Source: Silene noctiflora
Lineage: Eukaryota; Streptophyta; Magnoliopsida; Caryophyllales; Caryophyllaceae
Direction: 5' to 3'
DNA: 27,910 nucleotides
NCBI GenBank assembly: GCA_009801015.1
Contig: VHZZ01000711.1
Coordinates: 143,183 to 171,092, forward strand
The notes under the pieces are model-generated. The model did not search any database. It worked only from the letters and a program-made list of their open reading frames with translations, and had not been told where the DNA came from. Both the position numbers and the translations under genes were made by a program. Below, piece after piece: positions 21,436 to 27,910 of the stretch (the first letter of the stretch is position 1; every line of letters begins with the position of its first letter).

Positions 21436-24400
21436 TTATTCATTCGGGAACCATTCTGCAGGCCACCATTTCGGTTTAATAGACTCGACTTTGACATCCT
21501 CGCATCCTTGTATTGCGAGTTCACCAGATTTTTTAAATGCTTCTTCCAAACGCAGAAGACCCAATCCTCGGGATCCGAGTGCAGTGGTTACAGTCCCGAT
21601 CTTCTTACCGGATGAAGGGTCAACTACTGTCGATCCTGGAGCGACTTTTTGCTCTACTTCTGCAAAAGGCAAAAACAAATGCATACAGTTCCAACTTCCA
21701 ACAAAATAGAACTTAAACACTTATGAATATTTCCAATGGTTAGTTCACCTTTGCCATTATCATCGACAAACTTTAAAGGAAGCACACGTTTTCGGATGAC
21801 ACCTCGATGATGTGTTCGAGCGACCAGTTCTTGTCCCACATAACATCCCTTATCAAAACTTATAGCATTCAAGCCCGCAAGATTGTATTCAAGTGGGATT
21901 GCCTCACCTGCAAATTAAACAGAAAGTTCGTGTCTGAGTTTCAGTCACGCCAGATGAGCCAATACAAAACTAATGTTGTTTGGAATAATAGATGTGGAAG
22001 GAAAGCAAGTTGTTCCTCTGTTTGGATAGAAATTTGAGCTGAAATGGAGGCGGCAAAATGGAAGAATCCATTTTACCTCCTACAAGACAACTAAAAACCA
22101 TTCTAGTTTGCTGCTGAAAACTAAAAAAACTGTGACAAAGGAGAGACTTGGAAGGAGAACACCAAGACATGGAAATGAAAGGGAGAGGAATAGAGAATGT
22201 TCTCCTCCTTCTGAACGTTTGAATTGTCAGGGAAAACCCTCCAACCCAACTAAAGATCCAAACAAGGAACTTTGTCTCCGTCCCTTTCCTTCCCCTCCCT
22301 TCCATTTCCCTCCTTCCAAAGGGAAATAATATAACCTTCGAGTCTCATACATGTAAATGTGCGATGATTTGGTAAGGAAAATACCTTTTGGGATCTCATT
22401 TGGGCCTTCTGCAACCCCTTGCTCTAATCTCCATAGAAGATAGTTCTCTTCACTAGTTTCTTTGTCTGCTTCGACCAATGGAGCTGAAATAACCAATCAA
22501 CATCAACAAAGTTGAATCTTCTTTCACAAATTTATAAGGGTACAGAGAATTCTCCTTCAATAAAATGGTTCCAGTAGTAATCATTAGAACTCACGTGGGG
22601 TTCCGGAAGGAAATATTCCTCTAAAGCCGAGACAGTCCAGCCTGGGATCTTTGAACCATTGCCACCCGCCTTCACTACCCTGTGAAGATGACATGGCCGA
22701 GCCATCAACGTTGCCACCCCAACCAACACCAGCAGACTCTGGTTCTTCTACAGATGATTTATCAGACAAGTCTCCACCATACCGCTGCCAACAACAGAAG
22801 TCCTTCCCAACATGCTCAATGTCAACTTTAGATCGTAACCGGTACCTATAAAATTATGATTACACAAAATATCAGTGAGAACAAACTACAACAAGGTGAA
22901 AGTAGTTCAAAATCAAGGAATATGACTAGATGTGAATAACACTAGAATCAAAACTCAGCTTCGGTTGAATAAGTAAATTTGGATGGTCTTTAGGGACAGT
23001 TGGCTTCATGCCTAGAGTGAAAACTTAAATCTTTTTGTTAAGACTACAAGCTGAGATAACAGATGGTTCAGTAGATAAATGACAACCCAAATTGAAATTA
23101 CATTATCAATTTTGGAGACTGTAGACATTACTATCAATACTTTGGTGTGTGATAGTCATAAACATGGTAGAAAATCTCGGTATTATTAGACTTGATGTTG
23201 GAATCCACCGCGACAACCTGATCTCAGTCGTTGATCGATAGACCGCAAAATAAGGTCACTGTGTTCTTCAAAGCATAAAAATGCGGCTGATATTTAATAC
23301 CATGACCTTCATGCTTCAAAGTTCAATGTATAGGCGTACATTACTTTTATTATCATTCCACCGGGCAAAAGGCGATATTAACGCATTCTAAAATCATCTG
23401 ATAACACTCTATGAATAGTTTCTAATTAGAGCTTTACTGAATATTTACTTTTTGTTCGTTTGTATAGTGTATCAAAAAAAAGCATGTACAATCAAACACC
23501 AAGATTTATTGACTTCTAAAGTTTAACAGGAGAGTTACTTAAAAGAAATCGACTGCACTTACAAGGAAACTATAACAACCCGACCCGCCACCGTCATAAC
23601 ACAACCCCAATAAGATGGGATGTGTACCTCTGGGCCCGTTATTTGTCCTCACTTAAGCCCAAAAACACAAGGCCTTGTTACTAAGTGGTGGGTGGAATCT
23701 TTATAAAAAAATCACAACCTCCTCAATTCCCCGATGTGGGATAACTTTACTCTCAATAACTTGGACTGTTACAAAAACATTCAAAAAGGCAACAAATCAT
23801 TATAAACTTAAAACCTCCAAGAGACATGTAAGACCTTTGTACCTCAATAAACGATAGCAATAAGTAAAATGGTTGTTGCAAAATCCAATCTTTGTTTGAA
23901 CAATCACAACCCGCTACACCACATAATTCACCAATGCATGCATATTAGAATCAAAAACAAATCCAAAACCCGATCTTTATAAATTAAACTCAACCTAACA
24001 TGAGCATGCAACACCAAGTTAGCAAATTCATCATACAGCGTACCATAATGGGTGTCTATTAACATAAAATGTGATTCAATCGTTTCCGCATAAAGGTTAG
24101 TCCTTATTCTCTTACGCAAACAATAACTCTCACAGACATTTCATCAAACACCTTGTATACATCCTAAACAAAAACACTAAACCAAATAAACACACCTCTT
24201 CAAAGTGTCAATCACCTCATCAACAACCGACCCGTCAACATCCGCCAACACCTCCACCTGCTCAGACCCCGGTCCAGGACCCGACCCTGTCCGGTCAAGC
24301 TTCTCATCAGACCGAGGCGGCCTATGCAGGAAAAAATCATACAAAAACCGGCCTTGTGCAGTCAACAAAGCAGCATAAAGCGGTTTAGTACCAACTGTCG

Positions 24401-24638
24401 GCAAATTCGAGGTCGCCAAAGTGGTCACCTTTTCATCAACCGGTTCGCCGAACCGCCGCACATCGTTGGTCAGCATCCCTTGTAGGAACTTAACCGAATC
24501 CGGACCGGCGAACCGGATGACGGTCCGTGAATTGAGTTGGGATGAGAGTGGACCGGCATTTTGGAGCCGGGTTTCTTGCTGGGTCGAGAAGAATTTAACG
24601 GTTCGATGCAAAAGTGGGGTTAATTTGTTACACCACAT
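21436..24638 (-). CDS. IBA57: Mitochondrial IBA57-type Fe-S cluster assembly protein (5 exons)
   Basis: IBA57 works with ISCA-type proteins in late maturation of mitochondrial [4Fe-4S] proteins and belongs to the folate-binding YgfZ/GcvT-like family. Exons on the minus strand are 24638-24196, 22845-22595, 22483-22385, 21907-21749 and 21659-21436. All introns are GT-AG with matching phases, giving 1176 nt and 391 aa, about the length of the Arabidopsis homologue. The N terminus ([18 protein letters not shown]) is basic and free of acidic residues, as in a mitochondrial presequence. The early domain has [10 protein letters not shown]. The family signature K-G-C-Y-V-G-Q-E is at about 284-291, with the key Cys286. 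A Gly/Ser-rich, probably disordered loop is encoded in exon 2. Intron 1 (about 1.35 kb) and intron 3 carry repeat-like DNA. No break was seen. Confidence 0.95.
22012..22270. mobile_element. Possible MITE in IBA57 intron 3
   Basis: The left end GTTCCTCTGTTTGGAT (22012-22027) is nearly complementary to the right end ATCCAAACAAGGAAC (22256-22270). Inner segments GGAAGGAGAAC (about 22150) and GTTCTCCTCCTT (about 22199) also pair, which suggests a hairpin-like element of about 259 bp. No clear target duplication was seen, so the limits could be somewhat wider. It is non-coding. Confidence 0.5.
23572..23776 (-). mobile_element. Possible solo LTR or TRIM-like fragment in IBA57 intron 1
   Basis: Read on the minus strand, this begins TGTAACAGTCCAAG, contains TCCCACATCGGGGAATTGAG, a word frequent in small plant LTR (TRIM-type) elements, and ends GGGTCGGGTTGTTATAG. 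Size and ends would fit a short LTR of about 200 bp. No second LTR, primer binding site or target duplication was identified. Confidence 0.4.
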
Positions 24639-24861
24639 TTCGGTTTTTCCCGGCCTTTTTTTGTTTGGTTTCGGTTAGTTTGAGTTTTTTTTTCTTTTTT
24701 TTTTTTGGTGGTTGTTTGATGTGAAGAGAAAGGAGGTGACAGAGGAGGGAAGAGGGAGATAACACGTGGAGGTTAGGAAAGAGGCATTCTAACACACAAC
24801 ACGTAAGTACGAGGCTACTATGCTACGGCGGTGTTTAGCAAACCCGTCTTACAACCCATGT

Positions 24862-25417
24862 TAGTCTAGGTTTTTTTTTTTTAAAAAACTACCTTATATT
24901 TAGGAGTTTTGTAAAAAGACTACTTTGCATTATTTATTTTTGTTTTCAACCATCTTTGTTTTTTTAGTCTTGGTCAATAACTACCTACGCAAAAAATTTA
25001 GACAAATCTGGCTAATTTTCTAGCTGAAATCTATCTCTCTTGACTCTTTTGCGTTTTAATCTTGCTTAGGCACGACTTTGGGAAGTCATAATGTACTTAC
25101 GCTTAACTTTAGTAGATGTTCGAAGTTATTACTGAAATGAGAAAACATAAATTTTGTTTATGTGAAGTTGAATTAGGGGTTGAATTAGGGTCGGACGTAG
25201 TTGCTCATTACTGTTTGATGTTAACAAAGTCATGTGAGATAGGTTAATGTTGCTAAATCGACCAAATCTCGCCATATTTTCAACATAGGTAGTTTTTGAC
25301 AAAAAAAAAAGAGAAAAGAAAGGTAGTCTAAAGCAAGAAAAATAACATAATGTAGTCTTTTTACAAATACTCCTAAATATAAGATATTTTTTGACAAAAA
25401 AAACTCTTTAGTCTATG
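24862..25417. mobile_element. Foldback/MULE-like element with long inverted repeats
   Basis: The left arm (24862-24945) contains CTTATATTTAGGAGTTTTGT and AAAAAGACTACTTTGCATTA. The right arm (25333-25417) is the complement of nearly the same sequence. A further inner pair, GTCAATAACTACCTACG (about 24973) and the complement of CATAGGTAGTTTTTGAC (about 25284-25300), extends the pairing to roughly 120-150 bases per arm. The middle has no coding frame. Long arms suggest a Mutator-like or foldback element that cannot move by itself. No convincing 9-bp target duplication was found. It lies upstream of the IBA57 start. Confidence 0.7.
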
Positions 25418-25689
25418 ATAATTTGTTATTCAATAGTGGTCATATTTGGCAGTAAAATGGTTATAAAATTCGGTCTTATTATTTCAAATCAAAGTGGTCG
25501 ATTTGAAGCAAAACCAACTGGACTATGAAATATGAATTGATAGAGTTCTCGTGTGCGGATAAAAAGTGATCACGTTAGTTTTGTGATATTGTTTTTATAG
25601 TAGACATAGTTTTGTTACCCGAAAATTTTACGAAGTCGATGAGGTTTTGTGATATTGTTTCTATGATAGCCATAGTTTTTGATAGTTTA

Positions 25690-25869
25690 GTTGTATTATA
25701 AATTATTTAATTATCTTGATTAATTTTTAGGTTAATTTTTTTCTCAAATCAAAATACAATTCAATGAGGAGAAATATGAAAATGAATGAGATATTAATCT
25801 AAAATGTATAAGTAATATAGTAGAAAAAAAAAATCTATATATATCGCAAATATGCGGGATCTATACTAG
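25690..25869 (+). mobile_element. Helitron-like 3' end, copy A1
   Basis: The sequence ends with a small hairpin (CGCA at 25845-25848 pairing with TGCG at 25853-25856), a short spacer and CTAG at 25866-25869. The last ~140 bases resemble those before the CTAG at 27406-27409: CTCAAATCAAA, TATAAGTAATA and AAATCTRTATATAT occur in the same order. The two therefore look like members of one family. The 5' end of this copy was not located. Confidence 0.55.
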
Positions 25870-26080
25870 TCTATATACTAAGAGAATAAGAAAGTTGATC
25901 TCTTCCCTCAAAAATGCACTCCTGACTCCACTAAATAAGTAAACAAATGAGATTAGATTTTCTTTAATTAAAATTCTATCCCTTCATTAACATATAATTA
26001 TTTCATAAAATTATTATTTTATAATCAAACTCTAACCTGTGGTTTTTTAATTAAAATAAAATAAAATTGGTATAAATACA

Positions 26081-26100
26081 TCAATCAATCAATCAATCAA

Positions 26101-26163
<63 letters not shown>
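26081..26163 (+). repeat. Microsatellites (TCAA)5 and (TA)30
   Basis: Five TCAA units (26081-26100) are followed after TAC by about 60 bases of pure TA (26104-26163). They lie inside the Helitron-like element. The TA run can fold on itself and is likely to vary in length between individuals. Confidence 0.95.
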
Positions 26164-26165
<2 letters not shown>

Positions 26166-26574
26166 TCGAAAATCAAGGAATTTCATTGTAATTACAAAAA
26201 CTTATAAAAATTCATTATGTCATATAGTTTATTAGATTAAAAAATTAACATAAACAAATATAATAAGTAGGTTATGTTTTGAGAACTATGAAAAGGTTTA
26301 ATCATGATTTTCAAAAGATATAATATTACATACATAATTTGTATATTTGTACTTTACTTAGAGTATAATAACAAACGCTTTTAGTTGACATTTTAATTTA
26401 GTATTTAACATTTATTTAAATATGTAAATCTAATACAATTAGATAATCAACTGATTTGAAAATTAAATTTGATAAAATTAAGTAATAGAATTATTAAGCG
26501 CAAAAATAACTTTGTTTGTAATGAAAATAATTGCAGTAACATTGGATGTAGCATATATAATAGTATTCACTCAT

Positions 26575-26960
26575 ATGAGTAGTAAAAGTAACAATAATAG
26601 CAACGGAAGTAGTGAAAGTAACTGTAGCAGCAACGAGAGTATCGACATTACCATTATTAATGCGGAATAATTAAAATAATAATAATGACGAAAGGAGTAG
26701 TGAAACTAACACTAGTAACAACAAACGTAGTGAAAGTAATAGTAGTATCGATGGCAAAGAATATGAACAATTAGTTAACCAATCGGCTTAAGCAAAATAT
26801 TTTATTTACTTAGATATATATAAGTTTGATAAAATTAACAGGGAATTTAACTGTAAAAATAGCGGGATTTTTCAAAAAAAACAATAGTAACCTCGGGATA
26901 GTGAATGTAATAGTATTAATAGCGAATATTGTGAAAGTTATAATATTAACGGCGTGAATA
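26575..26960 (+). repeat. Degenerate tandem array inside the Helitron
   Basis: Variants of GTAGTGAAAGTAACNNTAGNANCAACG recur near 26610, 26695, 26730, 26900 and 26930, with spacing of roughly 30-40 bases in the better-preserved part. Plant Helitrons often carry such internal minisatellites. Units are diverged and there is no coding frame. Confidence 0.6.
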
Positions 26961-27111
26961 GTGGGTGTATCTCATAATTTGAAGATAAATTTTACATTTC
27001 ATTATAAATGTTAAAAGTATAAGTTAAGCAGTCTACCCCGTTTTATTTCATAGAAGATAAAATTTGACGATAAATAGAGGTAGCCCGGGCGGGACCGGGC
27101 ATCAAACCTAG

Positions 27112-27409
27112 TAAGTTACAAATTGCTATATATTTCATTTAATTTTATTATTATAAAAATAATTTAATGCATTCTTATTCTGTATAAAACAAAATTATAA
27201 ATTGTTTTTATAATTAGCTTCATTAAAAATAAATATTTCCTCAAATTACTCAATTTTCTAGATTAGTTTGCAGATCGATTTTTTACTCAAATCAAAGTAT
27301 ATCAAGGTGAAATTTGAAAACTAAAGAGGTGTCAATTTATCTATAAGTAATACACTAAAAACTGAAAATCTGTATATATTGTGCATACATCGCGCGAGAA
27401 CTAAACTAG
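27112..27409 (+). mobile_element. Helitron-like 3' end, copy A2
   Basis: AT-rich sequence ends in CTAG (27406-27409) followed by T, preceded by a short CG-rich palindrome (TCGCGCGA). Its last ~140 bases resemble copy A1 (25690-25869). Together the two flank the 1.24-kb element, which suggests several Helitrons lined up in the same direction. Confidence 0.5.
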
Positions 27410-27411
27410 TT

Positions 27412-27910
27412 AATATCATGACTTCAATTTTGTGAAGTTGGTTTTCCATTCTTTGGTTCTGCTGTAATTGCCTACTCTGACTACCATCTTTTGTGCTTGT
27501 TTTCCCCTCTATGTTGGCTCTAGTAGCGGCATTGTCTTTTTGTGGGGGTAAAAACAACCATTAATTTAGATTAAAACACCTTTTCAAAATACTCTCCCAC
27601 TATTGTTAGAGGAATTGCTATGACCATATACGTTTTTTTTAAATAAATCAAAGTGGGTTTAAATTATATATTCCAAGGCTATCTCAGCAACACAAACAAT
27701 GTTCGGGGGGAATGCAACACCTCCGTTTACCCGGCCAAGGTAAATAAGGATGCTACCATCTCGTTTTTTCGAGGTAGTGCATCAAACTCCAATTACGAAA
27801 CATTTATTATTGTCAAGTGTTGACTGATAAGTAGCATTTTAGCCGCATTTTACCCCGCATTTATTCCGTATTCCGACTCGATTTTGCGTGCTTAATTGTA
27901 TATAAGCTCA
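27412..27910. other. Intergenic sequence and possible retrotransposon edge
   Basis: No gene was recognised. An imperfect hairpin lies at about 27748-27784 (GATGCTACCATCTCG and CGAGGTAGTGCATC around a T run). From about 27825, TGATAAGTAGCATTTTAGCC resembles the start of some plant LTRs, but the window ends before this can be judged. Confidence 0.35.

Larger units (their letters stand above)
25870..27111 (+). mobile_element. Non-autonomous Helitron-like element, about 1.24 kb
   Basis: The 5' end TCTATATACTAAGAGAATAA is typical of plant Helitrons (TC start). The 3' end has a strong hairpin, GCCCGG (27083-27088) pairing with CCGGGC (27095-27100), a 7-base spacer and CTAG (27108-27111) followed by T. 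No Rep/helicase frame is present, so it depends on an autonomous partner. The interior holds a (TCAA)5 and a (TA)30 tract and a degenerate array of GTAGTGAAAGTAAC-type units. The 5' TC directly follows the CTAG of copy A1 with no host base between. Termini were judged by eye. Confidence 0.7.

Noticed and set aside
23572..23776. A Cassandra-type TRIM, which would carry 5S rRNA promoter sequence
   Set aside because: The characteristic 5S-derived words are absent, so only a general LTR-like label was kept.
1..27910. A plant biosynthetic gene cluster or other new multi-gene system
   Set aside because: The three intact genes belong to unrelated housekeeping functions, and the other gene pieces are relics. 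Nothing suggests joint action.

Overview
This is nuclear DNA of a flowering plant, most likely a eudicot. Two genes have GT-AG introns that rebuild complete plant proteins. The rest is AT-rich intergenic DNA full of small transposable elements. No bacterial-style operon, CRISPR array, tRNA or rRNA gene was recognised. The species cannot be read from the sequence.

Three genes look intact. (1) A ten-exon plus-strand gene (3505-8885) encodes diphosphomevalonate decarboxylase (MVD) of the mevalonate pathway, 416 aa after splicing. Its introns carry an Au-like SINE segment (intron 2) and a hAT-like MITE with an 8-bp target duplication (intron 9). (2) An intronless minus-strand gene (11212-12339, possibly from 12420) encodes a NYN/PIN-like putative RNase with one C2H2 zinc finger. 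(3) A five-exon minus-strand gene (24638-21436) encodes the plant mitochondrial IBA57-type iron-sulfur cluster assembly protein, 391 aa, with the K-G-C-Y-V-G-Q-E signature.

Between genes 2 and 3 lie relics on the minus strand. One is a broken SEC14-like (SFH type) phosphatidylinositol transfer protein gene (about 17.07-14.07 kb), with a stop codon just before its Cys-rich motif and transposon-like DNA inside. Another is an elongation factor 1-beta pseudogene (about 19.84-18.47 kb) that has lost most of its catalytic domain. An unassigned exon with a C-terminal membrane segment lies at 13688-13497.

The left end (1-3300) is retrotransposon-like and AT-rich, with a Helitron-like 3' end at about 1529. 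The right end (24.8-27.9 kb) holds a foldback-like element with long inverted repeats, a roughly 1.24-kb Helitron-like element joined directly to the 3' end of another Helitron, a long (TA)n tract and a possible retrotransposon edge.

The three intact genes do not form a pathway or cluster; they act in isoprenoid synthesis, RNA metabolism and mitochondrial Fe-S assembly. I found no convincing new multi-gene system. The features most worth checking are the Helitron junction, the foldback element, the MITE in the MVD intron, the two decaying gene copies and the orphan exon.
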